A stretch of DNA of 64,000 nt from VYFG01 sp965204165. Lineage in GTDB: Bacteria; Pseudomonadota; Gammaproteobacteria; Arenicellales; Poriferihabitantaceae. This document shows positions 43,651 to 52,510 of this stretch, piece after piece. The DNA is taken from contig OZ241969.1 of NCBI GenBank assembly GCA_965204165.1, positions 4,712,001-4,776,000 of the forward strand. The letters run 5' to 3'. Under the pieces are notes generated by a model, which worked only from the letters and a program-made list of their open reading frames with translations, did no database searches and was not told the DNA's origin. Made by a program: the position numbers and the translations under genes. Position 1 is the first letter of the stretch; each line of letters starts with the position of its first letter.

Positions 43651-45437
43651 AGTGTCCGGCAGAAAACCCATAAATTGCTGATTGGAAAGGCGTAATCGGG
43701 AAATCGGCGTGATGAAGATGTCCCGGATTCATCGGCTGGATGGTAAAATCATGGGGAATTTGCTGGTTTTTCCCGAATCTTCGCCCTGGTCCCTACCCGA
43801 TGAGACATACCCTCCATCCCCAACTGGAGATCGGCGCATGCCAGATTGCCGATATCCGGATCGACCCGAAATCCCGGGATGACATCCCCGCGCTACTGAT
43901 CGGCCTGCAGCATCTGTATACCGACGAGTCATTGCGCAACCGTCTGTTCGACCTGCTGGAGCGCGAGGTTCTCCCGGATGTGGATCTGGACACTGGCAGG
44001 CCGGGGATGCACTTGTGGTCGATTCTGGTGATGGCGATCCTGAAGCAGGGACTGAACTGCGACTTCGACCGTCTTGAGGGACTGGTGAACCACTATGACG
44101 TGATCCGCCAGATGCTGGGGCACAGTGTGTACTCGGACGAGAGTTATTCGGTGCAGCAGATCAAGGACAACGTCAGCCTGCTGACGCCGGGGGTGCTGTC
44201 GAAGGTTGGAGAACTGGTGGTGGAATCGGGCCACCGGGTGTCAAAAAAAAAGCCTGGAGACTGGTTGCGCGGTCGGTGTGATTCCTTCGTGGTGGAAACG
44301 GATGTGCATTACCCGACGGATACGGGTCTGTTGTGGGATGCGCTGCGCAAGTTGCTTGGCCTGATGCAGGAGGCGGCCCTGGAGGACGGGGTTTCGGGGT
44401 GGCGCCAGGCGAAGGACCGGCGCAGGAAGCTGAAGCGCCTGTTCAACGGGGTTCGACGGGCGCGTGATGCGCACGGCCGCCCGGAGCGGGTGAAGGGTTT
44501 TCTCGATGCCGCCCGGCAATTGATTGCCCAGGCCGATGGCACTTTGGATGTTCTTGCCGGGATGGCAAGGGTGGAGTGCCGGCTGGTTCGGATGAACCGG
44601 ATCCGGCAGTATCTGTGGTATGCCGCCCGGCTTTCGGACCAGGTGGACCGTCGGTTGCTGCGGGGGGAGACGATTCCCCAGGGCGAGAAGATCTACTCGA
44701 TCTTCGAGCCCCATACGCGCTGGATCTCGAAGGGGAAGGTGGGCCGGCCGGTGGAACTGGGGGTTCCGGTCTGCGTTCTGGAAGACCAGCACGGCCTGCT
44801 GCTGCACCATCGGGTGATGTGGAAGGAAAGCGATGTGGAGATCGCGGTGCCGATGGTGGAGGAGGCCAGGGGGAAGTATCCGGACCTGGGGCTTTGCAGT
44901 TTCGACAAGGGGTTTCACAGTCCGGAGAATCGCCGGTGTCTGGATGAATTGCTGGAGGACAATGTCCTGCCCCGCAAGGGCCGCTGGACGCAGGCTGACC
45001 GGGTGCGTGAGACGGGCTCCGTGTTCCGGGCGGCCCGGCAACAGCATCCGGCGATCGAGTCGGCGATCCACAATCTGGAGCACCGGGGTCTGGACCGTGT
45101 GCGCAGCCATGGCGTGGAGGGGTTCGAGCGGACGGTGGCGCTGTCGATACTGGCATGCAACGTGCATCGCGTCGGACGGATGATCCGGGACAGGGCCCGT
45201 GAGGCCGAGCGGCGACGACGGGCGGCATGACGGATCGGCTTTCGTCAGCTGAAGTTGAAAGTCCCGCCCCGACAGGGTGGGCATGGAGCCCAATGTCCGA
45301 AATCAGGCCGAAACACCCTGACAATCAATTCCCTCTACTGTTTCCCGGAAATCCATAGAGTCACTCAATGACTGGATGCTGGCGAAATATTTTCACGCCG
45401 GGAATCCGTCGGAAATCGGGGTTTTCTGTCTGACACT
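43651..45437 (+). mobile_element. ISNCY-like element, intact
   Basis: 1787 bp. Terminal repeats AGTGTCCGGCAGAAAACCC and the complement of GGGTTTTCTGTCTGACACT flank one transposase gene. ACTT is duplicated at both sides (43647-43650 and 45438-45441). This is the only copy in the window. Confidence 0.8.
43800..45230 (+). CDS. ISNCY-like transposase
   Basis: 476 aa from the ATG at 43800 (MRHTLHPQLEIGACQIADIR). The ISNCY-type N-terminus RDDIPALLIGLQHLYTDESL is followed by a basic middle region. Candidate catalytic segments are FVVETDVHYPTDTGLLW, SFDKGFHSPENRR and AIESAIHNLEHRGLDRVR. Length is normal for the group. An earlier in-frame ATG at 43740 is less likely. Family name is from overall resemblance only. 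Confidence 0.75.
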   Translation: MRHTLHPQLEIGACQIADIRIDPKSRDDIPALLIGLQHLYTDESLRNRLFDLLEREVLPDVDLDTGRPGMHLWSILVMAILKQGLNCDFDRLEGLVNHYDVIRQMLGHSVYSDESYSVQQIKDNVSLLTPGVLSKVGELVVESGHRVSKKKPGDWLRGRCDSFVVETDVHYPTDTGLLWDALRKLLGLMQEAALEDGVSGWRQAKDRRRKLKRLFNGVRRARDAHGRPERVKGFLDAARQLIAQADGTLDVLAGMARVECRLVRMNRIRQYLWYAARLSDQVDRRLLRGETIPQGEKIYSIFEPHTRWISKGKVGRPVELGVPVCVLEDQHGLLLHHRVMWKESDVEIAVPMVEEARGKYPDLGLCSFDKGFHSPENRRCLDELLEDNVLPRKGRWTQADRVRETGSVFRAARQQHPAIESAIHNLEHRGLDRVRSHGVEGFERTVALSILACNVHRVGRMIRDRAREAERRRRAA

Positions 45438-45532
45438 ACTTAGACATCGCTCTTTCATGGCCCGGATGATTCCACCCTGGAAGATGCCCTGTTGAACTCC
45501 ACCAATGACCGCGTAAAGCGAGAACCCTGGTC

Positions 45533-45655
45533 ATGACAACGGAAACGAAAGAATTTGAATCCTGCCCATTGTGTGGCCGGGGGCAAAGGTTTCGAGATTG
45601 GCCAATCCTCTGTTTCGGATGTATTGAAAATCGTATCTCTCACCAGGCAATTTAG
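45533..45655 (+). CDS. Small zinc-ribbon protein, possibly frameshifted
   Basis: 40 aa starting MTTETKEFESCPLCGRGQRF with a second pair in LCFGCIENR, so a CxxC-x15-CxxC zinc ribbon. The frame stops at 45653-45655. Another frame over 45640-45776 continues with a natural-looking acidic/basic helix (RAIDIAIADYRLRLGELVEM), so the gene may have been longer and have a frameshift near 45645. Confidence 0.4.
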   Translation: MTTETKEFESCPLCGRGQRFRDWPILCFGCIENRISHQAI

Positions 45656-45763
45656 CGGGAGGGTGATCGACCCGGCCAGGGCGATAGACATAGCGATAGC
45701 CGACTACCGGTTACGGCTCGGGGAGTTAGTCGAAATGAAGCGGGAAATGGAGGGCAAAGGCAC

Positions 45764-46249
45764 ATGGGCAAAATGATGAAAATTCCTCGCCTGGTACTCG
45801 CGGCCATCATTGCCGGACTGCCCGTGCTGGCCGCTGCTGATGAATGGCAACTTTGGAATGACTGCAATCCAGTTTTCCATCTGGTAGAGGGTTTGGGCCC
45901 TGGTGCGAAGAAAACCGGCTTGACCAGAGAGCGGATACAGATTGCAGTTGAAAGCCGGTTACGGGGTGCCCGGATATTTCCTGATCCTGAAGCCACACGT
46001 TCCGCCGTCAACGCCGGAGAGGAAAACCCTTATGGAGTGTATTATGTGAATGTAAATGCCGTTGACCGGGCGTTTCATGTGAGCGTTGAATTTATCCTCA
46101 GTACCGGCCGCCTTGTTAAAGGCGAGAGTCAGACGGGACTTAGTACAACTTGGGATAAGGGCACTGTCGGACTAAGCGGCGATGATGGATATATTCTGCA
46201 GAGCCACTTGCATTGCGCCAGGCTAAGTCCTGGAATGGAGGAAGTATGA
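45764..46249 (+). CDS. Hypothetical periplasmic protein
   Basis: 161 aa. The N-terminus KIPRLVLAAIIAGLPVLAAA is a clear signal peptide, probably cleaved before DEWQLW. The mature part has a strand pair GVYYVNVNAVDRAFHVSVEF and two Cys (near 34 and 152) that could form a disulfide. ATGs at 45764, 45773 and 45776 are possible starts; GGAGGG lies 9 bp before the first. No family recognised. Confidence 0.65.
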   Translation: MGKMMKIPRLVLAAIIAGLPVLAAADEWQLWNDCNPVFHLVEGLGPGAKKTGLTRERIQIAVESRLRGARIFPDPEATRSAVNAGEENPYGVYYVNVNAVDRAFHVSVEFILSTGRLVKGESQTGLSTTWDKGTVGLSGDDGYILQSHLHCARLSPGMEEV

Positions 46250-46715
46250 AATAGCGGAAACCATTCACCGCAGTCCAGCAGGTTCAACTCCTGCCCGGTA
46301 AAGGTGCAGCCCACCGACCGGAAGTCAGTGTTGCATGGCGTACGGCAACGTACGTCGTGAAGCGTACACAGCGGGTGGTGAAGCGGCGTTATTGAGCCCC
46401 GATATGCTCTAATCGATGGCGCCTTCAGTGTTGCAAGGCTGGGGGCAGTACCTGCGGTGCCGCAATGGCGAGGCACAGCAGGGCCGTCCGGGGTCTTGGG
46501 AGCGGCGCAAAGCCACGGGATGGACTGCCAGGAAACCTGGGAGAACCTGCATTCTCCACCTTGAGAGTACGGTTGTGGGGCACCGGTACAAAGCCCCGGC
46601 CCGGCGACAGGTCTGCGGTCGCCGGGAGCGCGCGAGCGAACCACGACGAGACAGGCTACAGAGGTGGTACCGGCTGGCGAATCAATAAGCCGAAGGGATG
46701 GGATGCAGGTGGTCT

Positions 46716-48721
46716 TAGCCCGACTTTCGCAATTCGGGGGTTTTGGAAACGTAACCTGTTGAATTGATTATACCGACCCCCCAAAGGTCGGCACTACAGG
46801 AGCCTTGTCGCCCGGTGGCGTAGCAGATCAGATTCGCAGCCGCGGAGGCGGCTGCTCCGGCAACTTCAGGCCAAGCTGATGCAGCAGGAGCTTGTGGTCC
46901 CCATCCGGCTGGGTGTAACGCGGCAGGATGAGATGATGTCCATCGGCAGTGGGCAGGTGAACATCCACCATCCGGATGGTGGCGAACTTTTCCAGTATTT
47001 CCCGCGGAGTCAGGCCGGGGGCATGGGGCCTGGCAAGATTCTTCAGGGTGACCTGGAGGCAGTAGGCCATGAACGACAGGAAGATATGGGCCTCGATCCG
47101 TTGCTCCTTCTGATGGAACACCGGCCGGATGGCAAGGTCATGCTTCAATTCCTTGAATGCCTGTTCGATTTCGGTGAGCCGCATGTATTGACGCCACAGT
47201 TCCGCCGGATTCCCGTCGGCCATGTTGGAGCGCAGCAGGTAGCGCCCTTCCCGGTGGAAGGTCTGCCGCAGCTTCCCGCGCCGCAGACGGTAGGTGAACG
47301 GCACCCCGGAATCACCATCCCCGATCTCCAGGTCGACGAGATGCCAGGCCCGGCCGGCCTCCTTCTTCGCCGCACCGAGCTTCAGCAGCAGCTCGTCGCG
47401 GCTGTTGGTCTGGCGCCGCAGTTCCCCCAGACGTCCCCAGAGCTTCTTCAGGCGCCGCCGGCGCATGCCCCTCTCCTTGCTGACCCGGCCCCCGCTGCGA
47501 ACCAGGATGTACAGCTCCCCGTCCGCCCGGTGCAGCTTCACCTCCACGTTCTCCCGGACGGCCTGCCAGGGCTGGCCGAGGAACGACCGCTCCATCCGGC
47601 TCAGCCGCCCCTTCGGCGTACCCACCAGGTAGCGGATCCCGGAAGGGTCCGACCGCATCGCCTCCAGCGATTCCTCCGTCGGGATCCCACGGTCCATGAT
47701 CCACACCCGCTCGGAACGGCCGTACTGATCTTCGATCCTGGCCATGAATTCCAGCAGCGTCGTCTTGTCCGAGGTGTTCCCCGGCATCACCTCGTAGGCC
47801 AGCGGAAACCCGTCCGGCGTCACGATCAGCGCAATCACCACCTGCACGCAGTCCGGGCGCTTGTCACGGCTGTAGCCGAACCGGCGCTTGTCCTCGAACG
47901 GGGGATCGCTCTCGAAGTACGTGCTCGTCAGATCGTACAGCAGCACCTCGAAGCGCGCCTGGAACAGACTGCCCCAGCGTGTCCGCAGATACGAGAAGAA
48001 CCCTCGCCGGTGGGCCTCCAGCCGGTCCAGGACCCGGTACAGCGTGTCCCGCGGAATCACCCGGTCCAGACCCAGAAGGTCACCCATCGCGCTGTCCTCG
48101 TACCAGCGCCGGTACAGCCGCCACTCGCTGCCCGGATCAATCAGACGGTAGCACACCTGCACCTTCAGAATGTCCAGCCACCGCGTCCCCTTCCGGCTCG
48201 GCGGCAAATGCTCACCCCAGTACCCGTCCAGGTCCAGAAAATCCCACAGCCACAGGGCCAGCCAGCACGCCCCCCACTGGCGCGAACGGTGCAACTCCAG
48301 CCTGCCCACATCCACACGGACCACCGCGCACGACATCTCCGGCGCTTCCCGGTCCTCCGGGAACAGCGCCATCTGCTGCAGACCCCGGTTCTCGGACAGC
48401 ACATCGATGGTGCGGCACCACGCCGCCTTCTGGGTGCCGTTGATCTCGCCGAGATACAGAACCTGACGCTGCACCACCCGGCCGCCTCCCACCCGGGCAT
48501 TCTCCACAATGCTCCAGTACCGGTGGTGCACCCCGTCCTTCCAGCGGCTCTTGCTGCGCACGAACATGACCTCCATGGTCTCTGCCGGACACCTCCGGAT
48601 CAAGGCAAAAGTCGGCACTACAAGGCAACTTCAGGGGGACGGGCCAATCAATTCAAGGGATTGCATCTCAATCATCCCCAAAATCAGCCCGGATTCCGGG
48701 CGAATCGCGAAAGTCGGGTTA
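46716..48721 (-). mobile_element. IS1634-like element copy 2
   Basis: 2006 bp, the same length as copy 1 at 1956-3961, with ends TAGCCCGACTTTCGCAATTC and the complement of GAATCGCGAAAGTCGGGTTA. It lies within the group II intron. No target duplication is visible (left flank GTGGTCT, right flank GCGCCCTGA). Confidence 0.85.
46828..48576 (-). CDS. IS1634-like (IS4 superfamily) transposase
   Basis: About 582 aa, almost identical to the copy at 2068-3816 (differences such as KRRFGYS for KRQFGYS and DGHHLIL for DGRHLIL). It has the same catalytic segments LLYDLTSTYFES, WIMDRGIPTEE and EIEQAFKELKHD. The near identity of both copies indicates recent transposition. Confidence 0.88.
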   Translation of the reverse strand: MEVMFVRSKSRWKDGVHHRYWSIVENARVGGGRVVQRQVLYLGEINGTQKAAWCRTIDVLSENRGLQQMALFPEDREAPEMSCAVVRVDVGRLELHRSRQWGACWLALWLWDFLDLDGYWGEHLPPSRKGTRWLDILKVQVCYRLIDPGSEWRLYRRWYEDSAMGDLLGLDRVIPRDTLYRVLDRLEAHRRGFFSYLRTRWGSLFQARFEVLLYDLTSTYFESDPPFEDKRRFGYSRDKRPDCVQVVIALIVTPDGFPLAYEVMPGNTSDKTTLLEFMARIEDQYGRSERVWIMDRGIPTEESLEAMRSDPSGIRYLVGTPKGRLSRMERSFLGQPWQAVRENVEVKLHRADGELYILVRSGGRVSKERGMRRRRLKKLWGRLGELRRQTNSRDELLLKLGAAKKEAGRAWHLVDLEIGDGDSGVPFTYRLRRGKLRQTFHREGRYLLRSNMADGNPAELWRQYMRLTEIEQAFKELKHDLAIRPVFHQKEQRIEAHIFLSFMAYCLQVTLKNLARPHAPGLTPREILEKFATIRMVDVHLPTADGHHLILPRYTQPDGDHKLLLHQLGLKLPEQPPPRLRI

Positions 48722-48819
48722 GCGCCCTGATACTACCGTTGAAGGCGGGGAACCGTGGCCATCGGGACCCGCCGGAGGAAAGCGGGGCGTCATGCACACA
48801 GACCCACTGGTGGGAAACG

Positions 48820-50130
48820 ATGAAAGAAACACTGAGTTCTACCAACACGTACACGAAACAACAGTGGATAGCCGAACAGGCGAGCAAGCACCCGGACCGG
48901 GTGTTCACGTCCCTGCACCATCTGATCGACATCGACTGGATGCACGAGGCGTATCGCCGGACGCGGAAGGACGGGGCGGCAGGCATCGACGGCGTGACGG
49001 CTGCGGACTACGAGAAGGGGCTGGAATCCAATCTTGCGGATCTCCTGAACCGGATCAGGTCGGGCAGCTACTTCGCGCCGCCGGTGCGGCGGCACTGGAT
49101 ACCGAAAGCGGACGGCAGGATGCGGCCCTTGGGCATACCGACGTTTGAAGACAAGGTGGCGCAGCGGGCGATATTGATGTTGCTGGAGCCGATCTACGAG
49201 CAGGACTTTCTGCCCTGTTCATACGGCTTCAGGCCCGGTCGGTCCTGTCATGATGCTTTGGACGCATTGCGTGCGGGCATCATGGACAAGGGCCAGCGGT
49301 GGGTGGTCGAGGTGGACCTGAAATCCTACTTCGACAGTATCCCATATGACCGCCTCCGGGAGGCGCTCGACCTGCGGATCAGGGATGGTGTAGTGAGAAA
49401 AATGATCGACAAATGGCTCAAGGCGGGAATACTGGAAGAGGGCAACTTGAGGCGAACGGAAACGGGAACGCCGCAGGGTGGGGTGATCTCCCCGCTGGTC
49501 TCGAACATTTACCTGCACCATGTGCTGGACAAGTGGTTCGAGGATGCGGTGAAGCCTCGGTTGAAGGGAGGCAGCCAGCTGGTGAGGTACGCCGACGATT
49601 GGGTGATGACCTTTACCCATGAGATGGACGCCCGCCGGGTGCTGGGGGTACTGGGCAAGCGGCTTGGCAAGTACGGGCTTACGCTCCACGAGACCAAGAC
49701 GCGGTTCCTGGACTTCCGGCCTCCGCGAGGGAAAGGCGAGAAAGGCGCGAGCTTTGACTTCCTCGGCTTCACCCATGTATGGGGAACGTCGAGGAAAGGA
49801 AACAGGGTAGTTCGTCAAGTCACGGCCAAGTCGCGCTTTGCCCGGGCGGTGAAGTCGGTGCATGACTGGTGCAAGGCCAACAGGCACCGGCCGCTGAAGG
49901 AACAGCAGGCGTATCTGTCGCGGGTCATCAAGGGGCATTGTGCCTACTATGGGCGCACAGGGAACGGCAAGCGTCTTGATGACTTCCGGTATCGGGTCGG
50001 TCGTGCGTGGAAGAAGGCGCTGTCGCGCCGAAGCCGCGATGGCCGCCTGAATTGGGACCGCATGAATGCCATACTAAGGAGATTCTCACTGCCGAATGTC
50101 AAGGTCGTTCGATCGATCTATGCTACCTGA
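48820..50130 (+). CDS. ltrA: Group II intron reverse transcriptase/maturase
   Basis: 436 aa. It contains reverse transcriptase blocks GAAGIDGVTAADYE, RPLGIPTFEDKVAQRAILML, YGFRPGRSCHDAL, VVEVDLKSYFDSI, GTPQGGVISPLVSNIYLHHV (217-236) and the catalytic YADD (257-260). The GIIM maturase domain follows (FLGFTHVWGTSRKGNRVV). No HNH endonuclease domain is seen at the C-terminus. The ATG at 48820 has GGGAAACG upstream. Confidence 0.92.
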   Translation: MKETLSSTNTYTKQQWIAEQASKHPDRVFTSLHHLIDIDWMHEAYRRTRKDGAAGIDGVTAADYEKGLESNLADLLNRIRSGSYFAPPVRRHWIPKADGRMRPLGIPTFEDKVAQRAILMLLEPIYEQDFLPCSYGFRPGRSCHDALDALRAGIMDKGQRWVVEVDLKSYFDSIPYDRLREALDLRIRDGVVRKMIDKWLKAGILEEGNLRRTETGTPQGGVISPLVSNIYLHHVLDKWFEDAVKPRLKGGSQLVRYADDWVMTFTHEMDARRVLGVLGKRLGKYGLTLHETKTRFLDFRPPRGKGEKGASFDFLGFTHVWGTSRKGNRVVRQVTAKSRFARAVKSVHDWCKANRHRPLKEQQAYLSRVIKGHCAYYGRTGNGKRLDDFRYRVGRAWKKALSRRSRDGRLNWDRMNAILRRFSLPNVKVVRSIYAT

Positions 50131-50139
50131 GCGAATCTG

Positions 50140-50216
50140 TTGCGTGAGGAACCGCGTGCGTCAATCGCGCTCGCGCGGTTCTGTGAGGAGAGGGGCGTGG
50201 CAACACCCCCTCTTAC
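50140..50216 (+). ncRNA. Group II intron domains V and VI
   Basis: After the reverse transcriptase stop, GAGGAACCGCG and CGCGCGGTTCTGTG flank a GC-rich loop, the usual domain V layout. GAGAGGGGCGTG, GCAA and CACCCCCTCTTAC follow as domain VI and the 3-prime end (AC). The pattern closely resembles known bacterial intron 3-prime ends. Confidence 0.7.
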
Positions 50217-50220
50217 TCGG

Positions 50221-51735
50221 AAAATTCCGGCGAGAGAGAAGTATTGTGCAACGCACAATAAGAATGGCCGGATAGCGCCATCGCTGGCGATCAATTACGG
50301 ATGGATTTTGCCGTCCGGGAGGGCGTGAAGTACCCCGACGAGGGGATTCCGGTGGTTTCGGGACGAGCCTTTCCATGCCATCTTCGCGGGATGGCAGGGT
50401 ATTCAGCAGGGAAATCGGTTCGGGGTTCGACTCAGGTCCCGAGCCGGAGAAGCTGGTCCACCGTGAGTGCGAGGATGCCCCACATCAGGTGGCAGTTCAC
50501 CTTGGTGGGTCCCCGCACGCGGACATGGCGGCCGCCGAACTCGTCCTTGAGCCGTCCGTTGATCCGCTCGATGTTGGACCGTTCACGGTAACGCACCGTC
50601 TTGTGATCGATATGCCCGGCGGCGCGCTGGGCGCGGGCCTCCCGGCGGAGACTTTCCTTGAGTGCCCGGTCCCGGCGGGGATTGGTGTCGATGATCGGCA
50701 CATGGCCCAGGGATTCGCTGTAGGCCCTGATTTCCGGGGCGTCGTAGGCGCTGTCCATGACTTCGTAGCACGCGGTCACCCGCCGGTCGCTTTGCGCGGC
50801 CAGCGGAATGGCGGCCTGGCTGTCATGGAGGAAGGCCGAGGTCAGGATGCAGCTGACCGGTATGCCGCCGTCCGCGCCGTCGATGTGGAGCTTGTATCCC
50901 TTCCAGGAGGTCAGGAACCCCTTGGCGTTGCGCTTGGTGCCGATGCCGCATTTCCGCGGCAGGTCCGCCATCATTTCCCCGAAGGACATCTGCAACTGCC
51001 GCTCCAGTCTGCGTTCGGGCTTCCCTTCGGACGAATCCCCCTTGGGCGGACGCCCCGGCTTGCGCTTCGCGGTTTTTCCCTTCTTCCCATCCTTGCCATT
51101 GCCTTCATCCTTGTCCGAAGCCTTTTTCCGTTCCGGTTTCTCCCGGGCCTCGATCGCCGTCGAGTCCCGGGACAGGTGCCCGACGATCACATCGTCCCTG
51201 CCCAGGGTGCTCCGGATCAGCGCCTCGTGCATCCTCCCCGGCAGGTCGCCTTCAGCGAACAAGGCAAACGCCCTGGAGAACGTCGCCTCGCTCGGCACCT
51301 CGGAACACCGGCTCCACCCGCACATCCTGCGCAGCGCCGGGTCCGACAGGATCCGGTCCATCAGGTGCCGGGTGGTGGGCAGATCCCAGATGGCCTTGGC
51401 GATGAACGCCGTCGCCAGGGCCACCCGATCCGCCGTCGGACGTCCGGCGCTCACCGGGCAGGCAGGGAAGAAGGTTTCCACCTTCACCCAGTCAAGGACC
51501 GCGATCAGGCGCCGGTGCTTCTCCGACAGCCGGCCGGTCCGGTCCTCGATGGCCGGGAAAATTTCGTCTTGAAAAAGGTAGCGGAGGTTGGATATAGTCG
51601 TCGCAAGGGGCATCGGGTTGTTCGGCGGCGCAGTGTGTGTTTCAAGACTTCACTATACCACCGTCCGACCCCTTGGCCCTGCTTTGAAAATCGCCTGTTG
51701 GGGTGAAAAACTCGCTCAATCAGGCAATTTTGCAA
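50221..51735 (-). mobile_element. IS1182-like element copy 2, full transposase
   Basis: The high-coordinate end is defined by shared sequence with copy 1 (ending TCAGGCAATTTT near 51735). The low-coordinate end is uncertain; a GAAAATTCC sequence near 50222, just after the group II intron, is a weak candidate. It carries the intact 393-aa transposase. Confidence 0.6.
50432..51613 (-). CDS. IS1182-like (DUF772) transposase
   Basis: 393 aa: the DUF772 N-terminal domain (KVETFFPACPVSAGRPTADR, SEATFSRAFALFAEGD), SRDSTAIEAREK with the first catalytic Asp, a Lys/Gly-rich disordered insert (about 165-205), YEVMDSAYDAPEI with the second Asp, and RERSNIERINGRLKDEFGGR with the Glu. Complete, unlike the copy at 20719-21712. 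Upstream TAT-rich sequence ending GTGGTATAGTGAAG may hold its promoter. Confidence 0.88.
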   Translation of the reverse strand: MPLATTISNLRYLFQDEIFPAIEDRTGRLSEKHRRLIAVLDWVKVETFFPACPVSAGRPTADRVALATAFIAKAIWDLPTTRHLMDRILSDPALRRMCGWSRCSEVPSEATFSRAFALFAEGDLPGRMHEALIRSTLGRDDVIVGHLSRDSTAIEAREKPERKKASDKDEGNGKDGKKGKTAKRKPGRPPKGDSSEGKPERRLERQLQMSFGEMMADLPRKCGIGTKRNAKGFLTSWKGYKLHIDGADGGIPVSCILTSAFLHDSQAAIPLAAQSDRRVTACYEVMDSAYDAPEIRAYSESLGHVPIIDTNPRRDRALKESLRREARAQRAAGHIDHKTVRYRERSNIERINGRLKDEFGGRHVRVRGPTKVNCHLMWGILALTVDQLLRLGT

Positions 51736-51744
51736 GTCCTTCCG

Positions 51745-52060
51745 TAGATTTTCTTCGGATTAATCGTGTATCGCGGTATCCGCCAAGAGCCTCCATGAGG
51801 CTATCCGTGTTTCCTGGAAAGGAACCAGGTCTTATGGATGGTGGTGCGCTTCTCTCCAGGATAGCCAGTTTCTCGGCAGGGCTTGCACGGAGATACCCTT
51901 CGGTGGTCTTGATGTTGGCATGGCCGAGCCAGAGTGAGACCTTCCGGATATCTCCAGTGGCATGTAGGATGTTCATCGCCGTGGCATGACGAATCACGTG
52001 CGGGGTTACCCGTTTGCCCTTGATCGACGGAACCTGCCTGATCGCCGTGAGACATGCTTC
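51745..52060 (-). pseudogene. Tyrosine recombinase C-terminal fragment
   Basis: The minus frame contains KGKRVTPHVIRHATAMNILH, GDIRKVSLWLGHANIKTTEG and YLRA. These are the HxxRH, LGH and Tyr signature of a phage-integrase-type recombinase, followed by a tail (AEKLAILERSAPPSIRPGSF). The N-terminal and first Arg regions are absent; upstream sequence in the frame is unrelated. It is a remnant beside the IS1182-like element. Confidence 0.7.
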
Positions 52061-52510
52061 TTCAGGATATATGCAAAGCCTTCCGGGCTTATCGGACGTC
52101 CGCGCGAATTGAGGAACAGATGTCCGTTGTTGCGGCATGTAATTGATTACTGCGAAATCCCGTGATCCACAACGCGGCGGCACCAGGGTACGAACGCCTG
52201 CGCTCATGCCCCTGGATTGCGTGATGCCAAATAATGTCGCGGACAAGAAAATGAGGCGGAGGCCTTCCGGGTCCCCGGAGATCGAGGCGATCCCGGATTC
52301 CTCCGCATCACGGTTTTCTCCAATCACAATGTTTGCTGTGTAACTGACTCGCATTTCCGTCCCATGCGGACGAACGGACACGCCCTTCCGGAAACGGATT
52401 CCGGACGGCGCAGAGTCCTGAGCCGCGCTGATCCCCCCTGGAGCTGAGGCTGCCCCGCTGGTGTGGCCCGGTCCGGGGAGGAACGCTGCTGCGCAGGTAT
52501 TGTCGGTCGG

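Larger units (their letters stand above)
46304..50216 (+). mobile_element. Group II intron, split by an IS1634-like element
   Basis: A 5-prime RNA part (46304-46715, starting GTGCAGCC), an intron-encoded reverse transcriptase (48820-50130) and a 3-prime end with domain V-like and domain VI-like hairpins (to about 50216) form one group II intron. The IS1634-like element at 46716-48721 interrupts it ahead of the ORF. Removing it leaves about 1.9 kb, a normal ORF-containing intron length. Exact splice sites are estimated from sequence resemblance. Confidence 0.75.

Noticed and set aside
46274..46300. T-arm-like hairpin GCAGG-TTCAACT-CCTGC resembling a tRNA 3-prime half
   Set aside because: No matching acceptor, D or anticodon arm lies upstream. 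It is only a stem-loop just ahead of the group II intron start.
46879..48819. Long plus-strand frame leading into the reverse transcriptase
   Set aside because: It is antisense to the IS1634-like transposase. The true maturase start is the ATG at 48820, after the insertion.
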